Shown piece after piece: positions 17,365 through 25,169 of a stretch of 44,810 nt of DNA. The stretch's first letter is position 1. Every line of letters starts with the position of its first letter. Made by a program: the position numbers and the translations under genes. Origin of the DNA: an uncultured Paracraurococcus sp. (lineage in GTDB: Bacteria > Pseudomonadota > Alphaproteobacteria > Acetobacterales > Acetobacteraceae); assembly GCA_903896535.1 (NCBI GenBank), contig CAITYE010000108.1:1-44810 (forward strand), read 5' to 3'. The notes under the pieces were generated by a model. That model was not told the origin of the DNA, did no database searches, and worked only from the letters and a program-made list of their open reading frames with translations.

Positions 17365-17830
17365 GCTCCGCTGCCCGCATCCGGCTGCGCTTGGCCATGT
17401 GCTTGATATCGACGAGGCCGACCCGCTCCAGCACCGGGCGGCACGTAATTGCTGACGCGGCCGCGCAGGCCCTTCTTCAACCCGTACCAACCGGCGACTG
17501 GGTTGCTCTCATCGCAGCCCCAGGCTTCGGTGCTAGAGCATGCTGCGTTCACATGCGTTCACGCAGCATGCTCTAGCATGTGTTGGATCGCGCGATTCAG
17601 CGCCTTCGGCGATTCCGCCTCAACGCATCGCGCTCTAAGCGGCACCCAACCGCCCCGTGCCTGTGCAGCATGGCGTGGGGATGCGCGATGCAGCGGGGGT
17701 GGCAGCGCAACTCGGCCTTGCCGAACTGCACGACCAGGGCCGGTAGGTCGCGTGTGGCATCGCAGAAGGCGAGGAGCTTGGATTGCAGGCTTGGCGTCGG
17801 CAGTATCGGGGGGGTGCCCCGGTACCCTGG
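17365..17830 (-). pseudogene. Unidentified decayed gene split by a repeat element
   Basis: Between pheA and the DUF2237 gene there is no intact gene over about 510 bases. On the minus strand two frame pieces look protein-like. The first (about 17810-17640) reads ILPTPSLQSKLLAFCDATRD then LPALVVQFGKAELRCHPRC. The second, beyond the repeat at 17531-17640, reads WGCDESNPVAGWYGLKKGLR then GRVSNYVPP, and an apparent frameshift continues as VLERVGLVDIKHMAKRSRM. Third codon positions are GC-rich and second positions balanced, as in coding DNA. The first piece has no early start codon. I do not recognise the family. I infer a dead gene interrupted by the repeat, but chance frames remain possible. Confidence 0.35.
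17531..17640 (+). repeat. Dispersed ~110-bp repeat, copy 1
   Basis: The element starts with a perfect 18-bp inverted repeat (17531-17548 and 17561-17578, 12-base loop), followed by a spacer and a conserved block, GATTCAGCGCCTTCGGCGAT at 17594-17613, then CCGCCTCAACGCATC and CGCTCTAA. A second copy lies at 30034-30141 in opposite orientation. It has no coding capacity of its own, so it looks like a small non-autonomous mobile or structured-RNA repeat. Confidence 0.75.
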
Positions 17831-17869
17831 TGGCCGCGGACCGCTGGCCGATGCCCCGCCGATGCACCC

Positions 17870-18286
17870 TCAGAGCGGCGGCGGCTCCACGGCATGCGCC
17901 TGCAGATCGGCCAGCGAACAGACCTCCAGCGCCGCCACATGCGTGGCTTCCAGCAGCACCTGCGGCGCCCGGCCGGCCAGCCGCGCTTCCTCCCAGCGGG
18001 CGGCGCAGAGGCACCACTGGTCGCCCGGGTTGAGGCCGGGGAAGCCGTATTCCGGCCGTGGTGTCGAGAGGTCGTTGCCACGGGCCTTGGAGAAGCCGAG
18101 GAATTCCTCGGTCATGACCGCGCAGACCACATGCAGGCCGATATCCTGCGGTCCGGTATTGCAGCAGCCGTCCCGAAAGAAGCCGGTCAGCGGCGCCACC
18201 GAACAGGGCAGGAGGGTACCGCCGAGGACGTTCGTCGCCGCCGGTCGCTCCTCTCGCCGCCGCCCGAAGGCACCGCCATCGGGCAT
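17870..18286 (-). CDS. DUF2237 family protein
   Basis: A 138-residue cytosolic protein of the DUF2237 family, whose function is unknown. The family signature is complete: NVLGGTLLPCS, GFFRDGCCNTGPQDIGLHVV, CAVMTEEFLGFSKARGNDLS, PEYGFPGLNPGDQWCLCAAR and an ATHVAALEVCSL tail. The many conserved Cys and His residues suggest metal or redox chemistry (inference). The ATG at 18286 is one base after the pckA stop codon, so the gene is probably co-transcribed and coupled with pckA. The frame is open upstream to 18343, but only inside pckA. Confidence 0.85.
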   Translation of the reverse strand: MPDGGAFGRRREERPAATNVLGGTLLPCSVAPLTGFFRDGCCNTGPQDIGLHVVCAVMTEEFLGFSKARGNDLSTPRPEYGFPGLNPGDQWCLCAARWEEARLAGRAPQVLLEATHVAALEVCSLADLQAHAVEPPPL

Positions 18287-18287
18287 T

Positions 18288-19883
18288 TCAGGCCGCCGCG
18301 CGGATTGCTGCGGCCAGGACGTCCTCGCTGACGCCGCCGGCAAAACCCTCGAAATTCGCTTCGAAGCGTTTCACGAGATCGGCCGCGGTGCGGTCATAGG
18401 CGGCCTTGTCGGCCCAGGCATTGCGCGGGTTCAGGACTTCGGAGGGAATCCCCGGCACCGCCTTCGGGATGGAAAGACCGAAGAAAGGATCCGTCTCGAA
18501 CGTCACCTTCGCCAGCGAGCCGTCGAGCGCGGCCCGCAGCAGCAGGCGCGTATGCTGGATGCTCATCCGCTGGCCGACCCCGTAGGCGCCGCCGCTCCAG
18601 CCAGTATTCACCAGCCAGCAATCCGCGCCGTGCTTATCGATCAGGCCCGAGAGCAGCTTGCCGTAAACTTCGGGATGGCGCGGCAGGAAGGGCGCGCCGA
18701 AGCAGGTGCTGAAGGTCGCCTGTGGCTCCTTGCCGAGCCCCTTCTCAGTGCCGGCGACCCGGGCGGTGTAGCCCGAGAGGAAGTGATACATGGCCTGCGC
18801 CGAGGAGAGCTTGGAGATTGGCGGCAGCACGCCGAACGCGTCGGCCGTCAGCATCACCACATTCTTCGGCAGCCCGGCCCGGCCGCCAGCGACCGTGTTC
18901 GGGATGTACTCGAGCGGGTAGCAGGAGCGGGTATTTTCGGTCAGCGAGCCGTCATCGAGATCAAGCCGCCCGTGGGCGTCGCCGACAACATTTTCCAGCA
19001 CCGCGCCGAAGCGGTGGGACGCCTCCCAGATCTGTGGCTCCGCCTCACGCGAAAGCCGGATCACCTTGGCATAGCAACCGCCTTCGAAGTTGAAGACGCC
19101 GCCATCGGACCAGCCATGCTCGTCATCGCCGATCAACTGCCGCTCCGGGTCGGAGGACAGGGTGGTCTTGCCGGTGCCGGAGAGGCCGAAGAACAGCGCC
19201 ACATGGCCATCCCGTCCGAGATTGGCGCTGCAATGCATCGGCAGCATGCCCTTCTCCGGCAGCAGCCAATTCATGACGGTGAAGATCGATTTCTTGATCT
19301 CGCCGGCATAGCTGGTGCCGCAGATCATGATCGTGCGGGCGGCGAAAGAGAGTGCGATGCAGGTACCGGTGCGGCAGCCATCGGTGGCGGGATCGGCCTC
19401 GTATTCCGGCGCGTGCAGAATGGTGAAATCCGGCTTGAAATCCGCCAGTTCCGACCGCGGTGGACGGATGAACATGTTGCGGGCGAACAGCGCATGCCAG
19501 GCATTCGTGGTGACCAGTCGGACCTTGATGCGGTGCGCGGGATCGGCGCCGGCATAGAGGTCCTCGGTGAACAGGACCGGGCGGGCGCCAAGCCAAGCCT
19601 GCACCTTGCCCCGTAGGCTGCGGAACTTTTCCGGCGCCATCGGCTGGTTGATCCGGCCCCACCAGACCTGATCGTGCACTTCCGGGTCATCGACGACGAA
19701 CTTGTCCTGAACCGAGCGCCCGGTATGCACGCCGGTCACCGCCATGAAGGCGCCATCGGCCGATAGGCGGCCCTCGCCACGACGGAGCGCGTGCTCGATC
19801 AGCGGTGCGGCGGTCAGGTTGGCATGCACGATCGGGCCCGCTGCAACGCCAGTTCCTGCGAGGGCGGTATCGGACGTAGTCAT
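18288..19883 (-). CDS. pckA: Phosphoenolpyruvate carboxykinase (ATP)
   Basis: A 531-residue enzyme that converts oxaloacetate and ATP to phosphoenolpyruvate and CO2, the entry step of gluconeogenesis. Visible motifs are TGVHTGRSVQDKF, the MHCSAN segment, the kinase-1a P-loop GLSGTGKTTLS, FEGGCYAK with a metal/substrate-binding region, and RSCYPLEYIPN. The length is normal for the ATP-type. The ATG at 19883 has a GGAGG site 5 bases upstream; in-frame codons up to 19964 lack one. In several alphaproteobacteria pckA lies beside chvI/chvG and is ChvI-dependent; here the HugZ-like gene lies between them. The DUF2237 gene follows on the same transcript. Confidence 0.95.
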   Translation of the reverse strand: MTTSDTALAGTGVAAGPIVHANLTAAPLIEHALRRGEGRLSADGAFMAVTGVHTGRSVQDKFVVDDPEVHDQVWWGRINQPMAPEKFRSLRGKVQAWLGARPVLFTEDLYAGADPAHRIKVRLVTTNAWHALFARNMFIRPPRSELADFKPDFTILHAPEYEADPATDGCRTGTCIALSFAARTIMICGTSYAGEIKKSIFTVMNWLLPEKGMLPMHCSANLGRDGHVALFFGLSGTGKTTLSSDPERQLIGDDEHGWSDGGVFNFEGGCYAKVIRLSREAEPQIWEASHRFGAVLENVVGDAHGRLDLDDGSLTENTRSCYPLEYIPNTVAGGRAGLPKNVVMLTADAFGVLPPISKLSSAQAMYHFLSGYTARVAGTEKGLGKEPQATFSTCFGAPFLPRHPEVYGKLLSGLIDKHGADCWLVNTGWSGGAYGVGQRMSIQHTRLLLRAALDGSLAKVTFETDPFFGLSIPKAVPGIPSEVLNPRNAWADKAAYDRTAADLVKRFEANFEGFAGGVSEDVLAAAIRAAA

Positions 19884-20043
19884 AATTTCCTCCAAGGCGA
19901 ATAGCCAGCAAGCAAAAGAAGAGTGGTAAGGTGTAGCACCTTTCATCCCGGTCAGGTCGGGCAAAATTAAGGCGCGCCGATCGGGACGAAATTTAAGCTT
20001 GGCCCAAGTTTATGGCCTTGCAGAGCTTTGTGTCACCAACTGG
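19884..20043 (-). promoter_or_regulatory. pckA leader region
   Basis: The 160 bases between the HugZ-like gene and pckA are AT-richer than their surroundings and should hold the pckA promoter. A clear GGAGG ribosome site lies at about 19889-19893 on the minus strand. A small hairpin (AAGGTG/CACCTT, 19928-19942) falls in the probable leader. A GTCAC motif near 20032 resembles those upstream of chvI. I cannot place -35/-10 boxes with confidence. Confidence 0.4.
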
Positions 20044-20775
20044 TCATATTTTTGCGTCCACCTGGCCCGCGCGCCCCGCCCGGGCGGCCTCGATCAGACC
20101 GACACGGACCGCCTCGGCGCTGCTGGCCGATTGCGCCCAGGCGAGGCGGCGTACCACCTCCCCAAGCCCGAAATCGGCCCCATCGGAGTCCACCCCGACC
20201 ATGCGCCAAGGTCCCGTCGGGCCGCCGAGTAGGCCGGCGCCGATCGCCGCAACGGCGGCCGCGTGATCGCTATTCATATGCTCGATGATGCCTTCTGCGG
20301 CACCCTCGATCGCGGCGACCGCGGCCGGGTCGGGCCGCAGATCGGCCTGCCGGATCCGCACTGCGCGTGCGAACCCCCCCACCAGTAGGGCGCCGCCGGG
20401 GGTGATCCGCCACAAGGCAAAATCGCCGAAATCGGCATAGAGTGCGGCATAGGGGTGCTTCGCCAACCACCGCGCCTTCAGCGCCGTGGCCTCCGCCGCC
20501 GGCACCTCGGCGGCGATGCCGGTCAGGGTCAGGCGCGGGGCGGTCTGCGGATTGGCGCCCTCTGCCGGCCCTGTGAACAGCAGGGCGCAGCGCGGCTCGG
20601 CGCGCAGTTGCCGGGTGTGCTCGGACAAGGAGGAGAGCAGCAGGAGAGGCTCGAAGCCCGGTGAGAAGGCCGGGGTCACCAGGCTGGCGAAGGGCTGTCC
20701 CTCCGCCTGTGTGGCCAGAACCGCGGACCCGGCGGCGCGGGCGAGGCAGCGCGCAGCAAAACCCTCATCGGACAT
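20044..20775 (-). CDS. HugZ-like pyridoxamine-phosphate-oxidase-fold protein with DUF2470 domain
   Basis: A 243-residue protein with two parts. Residues about 1-150 form a split-barrel flavin/heme-binding domain (GSAVLATQAEGQPFASLVTP, LSEHTRQLRAEPRCALLF, RLTLTGIA). Residues about 160-240 form a DUF2470 domain containing IIEHMNSDHAAAVAAI and VGVDSDGADFG. This is the HugZ/pyridoxamine 5'-phosphate oxidase-related architecture; members include heme oxygenases, but many are uncharacterised. The HMNSDH histidines fit the HugZ heme-binding region. It is divergent from chvI and is upstream of pckA in the same direction, 160 bases apart. Confidence 0.83.
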   Translation of the reverse strand: MSDEGFAARCLARAAGSAVLATQAEGQPFASLVTPAFSPGFEPLLLLSSLSEHTRQLRAEPRCALLFTGPAEGANPQTAPRLTLTGIAAEVPAAEATALKARWLAKHPYAALYADFGDFALWRITPGGALLVGGFARAVRIRQADLRPDPAAVAAIEGAAEGIIEHMNSDHAAAVAAIGAGLLGGPTGPWRMVGVDSDGADFGLGEVVRRLAWAQSASSAEAVRVGLIEAARAGRAGQVDAKI

Positions 20776-20902
20776 GCCCTGTCATCCCTCCTGACATCCC
20801 TGACGTCACATCGTCACCCGGGTTGTGCCACAATGCCGCACCAGATCGCCGCCTAGTGTCACCCTAACGTGCCGGCAGCCGCCGGTAGAGGAGGATCGCC
20901 CG
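20776..20902. promoter_or_regulatory. Divergent promoter region between hugZ-like gene and chvI
   Basis: The 127-base gap separates two divergent starts. It contains the palindrome TGACGTCA at 20801-20808, overlapping two CGTCAC motifs 8 bases apart (20804 and 20812), and a further GTCACC near 20859. AGAGGAGG at about 20887-20894 is the chvI ribosome site. The GTCAC motifs could be response-regulator sites (autoregulation), but this is inference. Confidence 0.4.
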
Positions 20903-21604
20903 ATGCCCGCGACCATCGCCCTGGTCGATGACGACCGCAACATCCTCACCTCGGTTTCCATGACCCTGGAGCAGGAGGGGTTCCAGGTCCGGACCTATAC
21001 CGATGGCGAAAGCGCTCTGCAGGGTTTGCTGGCCCGCCCGGCCGACCTCGCCGTGCTGGATATCAAGATGCCGCGCATGGACGGCATGGAGTTGCTACAA
21101 CGGCTGCGCCAGCGGAGCAGCATGCCGGTAGTCTTCCTGACCTCGAAGGACGAGGAGGTTGACGAGTTGATGGGTCTCAGGCTGGGGGCCGACGACTACA
21201 TCACCAAGCCCTTTAGCCAGCGCCTGCTGCTGGAGCGCATCCGTGCCCTGCTCCGGCGCAAGGATGCGGCGGCGGCCGAGGCCGCGGGCCAGCCGGCCGG
21301 CGGGGTGATCGTGCGCGGCGACCTGGTGCTGGACGAGACCAAGCACACCTGCACCTGGAAGGGGCGCGATATCCAGCTGACTGTCACCGAATTCCTGTTG
21401 GTGAAGGCATTGGCGCTGCGCCCGGGCATGGTGAAGAACCGCGACCAGTTGATCGACGCCGCCTATGGCGAGAACATCTATGTCGACGATCGCACCATCG
21501 ACAGCCATGTGAAACGCGTGCGCAAGAAGTTCCGCCAGGCTGACGACGACTTCGCGCAGATCGAGACCCTGTACGGCATCGGCTATCGCTACAAGGAGCA
21601 TTAG
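20903..21604 (+). CDS. chvI: Two-component response regulator, ChvI type
   Basis: A 233-residue OmpR-family regulator. The receiver domain (residues 1-120) has the acidic pair DDD near 8-10, the phosphoacceptor Asp53 in [10 protein letters not shown], a Thr in [20 protein letters not shown] and Lys in ITKPF. The latter stretch is nearly diagnostic for ChvI. The C-terminal winged helix (about 140-233) has the [16 protein letters not shown] and [17 protein letters not shown] segments. ChvI controls envelope, acid-response and central-carbon genes including pckA in several alphaproteobacteria. The ATG at 20903 has an AGGAGG site. chvG follows after 12 bases. Confidence 0.93.
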   Translation: MPATIALVDDDRNILTSVSMTLEQEGFQVRTYTDGESALQGLLARPADLAVLDIKMPRMDGMELLQRLRQRSSMPVVFLTSKDEEVDELMGLRLGADDYITKPFSQRLLLERIRALLRRKDAAAAEAAGQPAGGVIVRGDLVLDETKHTCTWKGRDIQLTVTEFLLVKALALRPGMVKNRDQLIDAAYGENIYVDDRTIDSHVKRVRKKFRQADDDFAQIETLYGIGYRYKEH

Positions 21605-21616
21605 CCTAGGTTTCGG

Positions 21617-23281
21617 GTGGTGCCCGATGTCGGCCGCATGACCGAACCGCCGGTGCAGGCGAAGCGGCATCGCTTCGTTTCGCCGCTGCTGCGGCGGATT
21701 CTGCTGCTGAACGCCCTGCCGCCGGCGCTTCTCGCCGCGGCGATGCTCTACCTTGACCAATACCAGAATGGGTTGCTGGGGGCCGAGGTGGAGGCGCTGC
21801 GTACCCAAGCCAGGATCTATGCCGGCGCGATCGCCGAGACGGCGACCCAGATGCAGGATGACCGCCCGGTCCTGGTGCCCGACATCGCCCGGCCGCTGCT
21901 GCGGCGCCTGGTTGATCCTTCGCCCAACACCCAGGCGCGGCTTTTTGATAATACCGGTCTTGTGGTCGCCGACAGCCGGGTTCGCGAAGCGGCTGGCGGC
22001 GCGGTGGTGGCCGAACCCCTGCCGCCGCCCGAGCCGCGTGGCGCGCTCTCTACCGGCATCGCCGGCTTGTACGAGCAGCTGCTGCATTTGCTGCCACGGC
22101 AGGCGAAGACGGAGGTGGAGGTAGACGTCAATCCGGACGCGCCTTCCTTCGATTGGCAGCCCAATTTGGGCCCCGATCGGCGGGAGGAGTTACGCCTGGC
22201 GCTGGAGGGCGGCGTGACCCCTTATATCCGTCGCACCGCCGACGGCCGGCTCCTGGTCTCGGTCGCCGAGCCCGCGCGGCGGGGCAATCAGGCCTTCGCG
22301 ATCGTCCTGCTGACCCGCGAGGCGCGTGAGGTCGACCAGCGCTTGTTCGAAATCCGTGCCAGCGTGTTAGGGATCTTCGGTCTCGCTCTGGCGCTGACGG
22401 TGGCGCTATCCTGGTATCTGGCGCGGACCCTGGCGACACCGATCATGCAGCTCGCCGGCTCTGCCGCGGCGATGCGCCAGGGTGAGGGCCGGAGCGGCAG
22501 CGTCCCGGCCAGCCTGCTGCGGCGGGAAGACGAAATCGGTATCCTGGCGCGCGACCTGCAATCAGCCGCGCGCGACCTATGGTCGCGGATCGACCTGAAT
22601 GAGCGTTTCGCCGCCGATGTGGCGCATGAACTGCGCAATCCCCTGACCAGCGTCCGCAGTGCTATCGAAACCCTCAGGCGCATCGACAATCCGGAGCAGC
22701 AAAGGCGACTGCTTGCGATCATCGCCGATGATGCGGTGCGGATGGATCGGTTGATCGCCGATATCAGCGACAGCTCTCGCGTCGATGCGGAATTATCGCG
22801 CACCGTGGCGGCGCCGGTGGATGTGGCGCCCATGCTGGCCACCCTGGCCGAATTGCATAACGCGACCCGTGCCGATGCCGATCCCGTGATCGAGTTGGAG
22901 GCGCCGCCCGAAGGGCTGGTGGTGCGCGGCGTGGAAGGCCGGCTGGTCCAGGTTTTCCGTAACCTGCTGGGCAACGCCATCTCCTTCAGCCCCGAACGCG
23001 GCCGGGTGTTCGTGCGCGCCCGTGAGGCCGGACCCATGGTGGAAATCCTGGTGGAGGACGAGGGCCCGGGTATTCCGGAAGCCCGCCTTGAGGGGATTTT
23101 CGACCGCTTCTATTCCGAACGCCCGCGTGGCGAACGCTTTGGCCAACATTCGGGCCTTGGCCTGTCGATCAGCAAGCAAATCGTCGAGGGGCTGCGCGGC
23201 CGCATCGCCGCGGAGAACCGGCGCGATGCGGAGGGCCGCGTAACGGGGGCCCGCTTCATCATTCGCCTGCCGGTCGCATAG
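21617..23281 (+). CDS. chvG: Sensor histidine kinase, ChvG type
   Basis: A 554-residue inner-membrane kinase that phosphorylates ChvI. An N-terminal helix (LLRRILLLNALPPALLAAAM, residues about 24-44) and a second near 250-270 (GIFGLALALTVALSWYL) flank a periplasmic sensor domain. A HAMP domain follows, then HisKA with His337 in DVAHELRNPLTS, and an HATPase domain with N-box NLLGNAISFSP, EDEGPGIP and GLGLSISKQ. In ChvG the periplasmic ExoR repressor normally controls activity; exoR is not in the window. I use the GTG at 21617, which has CTAGG upstream; the ATG at 21638 is an alternative that removes seven residues. Confidence 0.92.
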   Translation: MVPDVGRMTEPPVQAKRHRFVSPLLRRILLLNALPPALLAAAMLYLDQYQNGLLGAEVEALRTQARIYAGAIAETATQMQDDRPVLVPDIARPLLRRLVDPSPNTQARLFDNTGLVVADSRVREAAGGAVVAEPLPPPEPRGALSTGIAGLYEQLLHLLPRQAKTEVEVDVNPDAPSFDWQPNLGPDRREELRLALEGGVTPYIRRTADGRLLVSVAEPARRGNQAFAIVLLTREAREVDQRLFEIRASVLGIFGLALALTVALSWYLARTLATPIMQLAGSAAAMRQGEGRSGSVPASLLRREDEIGILARDLQSAARDLWSRIDLNERFAADVAHELRNPLTSVRSAIETLRRIDNPEQQRRLLAIIADDAVRMDRLIADISDSSRVDAELSRTVAAPVDVAPMLATLAELHNATRADADPVIELEAPPEGLVVRGVEGRLVQVFRNLLGNAISFSPERGRVFVRAREAGPMVEILVEDEGPGIPEARLEGIFDRFYSERPRGERFGQHSGLGLSISKQIVEGLRGRIAAENRRDAEGRVTGARFIIRLPVA

Positions 23282-23401
23282 AACCGTACCTATAAAGCTG
23301 GAATCGCCGGCGCTGATCGCACGCGAGTTTTCTTTTCTCAAGACCGCAATCTGCGCCACCCTCTGCAGGGTCGCGTTGCCAGTGCGGCAAGGGAGGGCGC
23401 C

Positions 23402-24334
23402 ATGAATGCGATCGTGATCAGCGAGACGATGGATGACGGCGCGGTTGCGCGCCTTGCAGCGGTGCATCCGACGCATTACGACCCGCACCTCGTCGATGAC
23501 CCGGCTGCGCTGCGGGCGGCCTTGGCCGACGCCCGCGCCCTCATCATCCGTAACCGGACCAGTGTGGATGCCCCGTTGCTGGCCGCCGCGCCGCGATTGC
23601 GCGTGCTCGGACGCCTCGGGGTCGGGCTCTACAATATCGATCTCGCCGCCTGCCGGGCGCGTGATGTGGACGTCATCCCCGCGAGCGGTGCCAATGCCGA
23701 TTCGGTCGCTGAATACGTCGTATTGGCGCTGGGGACGCTGATTCGCGGCAGCTTCGCGGTGACCGAAGCCATCGGGCGCGGCGAATGGCCGCGTGAGGCG
23801 TCGCGCCAGGGCCGCGAAATGGCGGGAAAGACCCTCGGCATTATTGGCTTCGGCGATATCGGCAGTCGCGTCGCCCGGCTTGCGCAAGGGTTTCGGATGA
23901 CGATCGTGGCCCATGACCCGGTGTTGCCCCAGGATCATTCAGCCCTGCGGGAAACCGGGGCGCGCATCGTCGGACTGGAGGAGCTGCTGGCAACGGCCGA
24001 CGCGATCACCCTGCATGTCCCGTTGGCCCCGGCAACGCGCCATCTGATCAACGGGGCGCGGCTCGCGGCGATGAAGCCAGGGGCGGTCCTGATCAATGCG
24101 TCCCGCGGCGGTGTGGTGGAAGAAGCCGCATTGGCCGCTGCGCTGAGGGCTGGACAACTCGGGGGAGCTGCGCTCGATGTCTTCGAGACCGAGCCGCTGC
24201 CGGTTGGCTCGCCGCTGGCCGGTGCGCCCAACCTGTTGTTGACGCCGCACATCGCGGGTGCAACCCGGGAAAGCCATGTTCGGGTCTCCCAACTGATCGC
24301 CGGGCGCGTGCTGGTGGCCTTGGCGATGACCTGA
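23402..24334 (+). CDS. D-isomer-specific 2-hydroxyacid dehydrogenase, sulfolactate-dehydrogenase-like
   Basis: A 310-residue NAD-dependent oxidoreductase. The N-terminal substrate domain has IIRNRTSVD and LGRLGVGLYNID. The Rossmann fold shows GIIGFGDIGSRVARL (GxGxxG), and the catalytic triad is Arg in NASRGGVVEE, Glu in FETEPLP and His in TPHIAGATRESH. The RNRT, GANADSVAEYVV and TPHIAG-TRES patterns recall (S)-sulfolactate dehydrogenase SlcC, but substrate assignment within this family is unreliable and no other sulfolactate genes are nearby. AGGGAGG precedes the ATG. The 120 bases after chvG hold no other clear element. Confidence 0.8.
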   Translation: MNAIVISETMDDGAVARLAAVHPTHYDPHLVDDPAALRAALADARALIIRNRTSVDAPLLAAAPRLRVLGRLGVGLYNIDLAACRARDVDVIPASGANADSVAEYVVLALGTLIRGSFAVTEAIGRGEWPREASRQGREMAGKTLGIIGFGDIGSRVARLAQGFRMTIVAHDPVLPQDHSALRETGARIVGLEELLATADAITLHVPLAPATRHLINGARLAAMKPGAVLINASRGGVVEEAALAAALRAGQLGGAALDVFETEPLPVGSPLAGAPNLLLTPHIAGATRESHVRVSQLIAGRVLVALAMT

Positions 24335-24398
24335 CGGATGGCTTGCACCGACCGGCGGTCTGGCCATATCACCGGTATCCCTGCCGCGATGGCCGATC

Positions 24399-25169
24399 TT
24401 GTCCCAAGGCAGCCTCCCGAACCGCGACGCCACGTCCCGTCCGCCCGAGCCGCATCGGATCTGCGGCAGCGCAGCGGTGCGCGCGGTGTTCCTGCGCCGG
24501 CCTGAGCAGGTGCTAAGGCTCTTTTATACCGCGGAGCGGCGTCGCATCGCCGGCCCGCTCTGCGCCCATCTTGCACGGACCCGCCGTCCTTACCGCGAGG
24601 TTGAGGGGGAGGAGCTCGCGCGCATCGCGGGTACGCCGCATCACGGCGGGATTTGCGCGGTTACCGCGCCGCGCCGTGCCCTGACCTTACCTGGGCCGGC
24701 CTTGCCGGCAGACTTGAGCCCAGCACGGCTGCTGCCGCTGCTCGACGGCATCGGCAACCCGCATAATCTCGGGGCGATCGCCCGCTCGGCCGCTTTTTTC
24801 GGGGCGAGCGCCATGGTGCTGGCGGGCGATGGTCGGCAGGCGGACCTCTCGGACGCAGCGTTCCGGGTGGCCGAAGGCGGCCTCGAGCATCTCCGGGTCC
24901 TCAGAACCGATGACCTGCCGGCGTTGCTGCGCGGCATGCAAGGCCGCTGGCGGAGCGTCGCCGCTGTTGCCGCGGGCGGTCTGCCGCCGGACGCGATCCC
25001 GCGGGATCTGCCGATCGCCCTGCTCCTCGGTAATGAGGAACAAGGCCCCTCTCTCGCCAGCATCACCGCCTGCGACTGCCGTCTGACCCTGCCCGGCAGC
25101 GGCGCGGTCGAGAGTCTGAATGTCGCCGCCGCCGCCGCGGTCCTGTTCCACACCTTGGGCAGCCGTTGA
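24399..25169 (+). CDS. SpoU/TrmH-family RNA 2'-O-methyltransferase
   Basis: A 256-residue methyltransferase. Residues about 18-95 form the small RNA-binding SpoU_sub_bind domain (HRICGSAAVRAVFLRRPEQV, GGICAV), and residues about 105-250 form the SPOUT knot domain with DGIGNPHNLGAIARSAAFFGA (motif 1, shown to 20 residues in part), LLLGNEEQGPS (motif 2) and LPGSGAVESLNVAAAAAV (motif 3). It methylates a tRNA or rRNA ribose; the exact target (for example 23S G2251 or tRNA) is not determined. The first in-frame start is TTG at 24399; no upstream ATG exists. Its stop abuts the mlaE ATG directly. Confidence 0.85.
   Translation: MSQGSLPNRDATSRPPEPHRICGSAAVRAVFLRRPEQVLRLFYTAERRRIAGPLCAHLARTRRPYREVEGEELARIAGTPHHGGICAVTAPRRALTLPGPALPADLSPARLLPLLDGIGNPHNLGAIARSAAFFGASAMVLAGDGRQADLSDAAFRVAEGGLEHLRVLRTDDLPALLRGMQGRWRSVAAVAAGGLPPDAIPRDLPIALLLGNEEQGPSLASITACDCRLTLPGSGAVESLNVAAAAAVLFHTLGSR

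Noticed and set aside
17580-19616. 678-codon plus-strand ORF across DUF2237 and pckA
   Set aside because: It lies antisense to two conserved genes; its first residues come from the repeat element.
23402-24334. 3-phosphoglycerate dehydrogenase (SerA)
   Set aside because: At 310 residues it lacks the ACT/intervening C-terminal domains of typical SerA; motifs fit a generic or sulfolactate-type dehydrogenase better.
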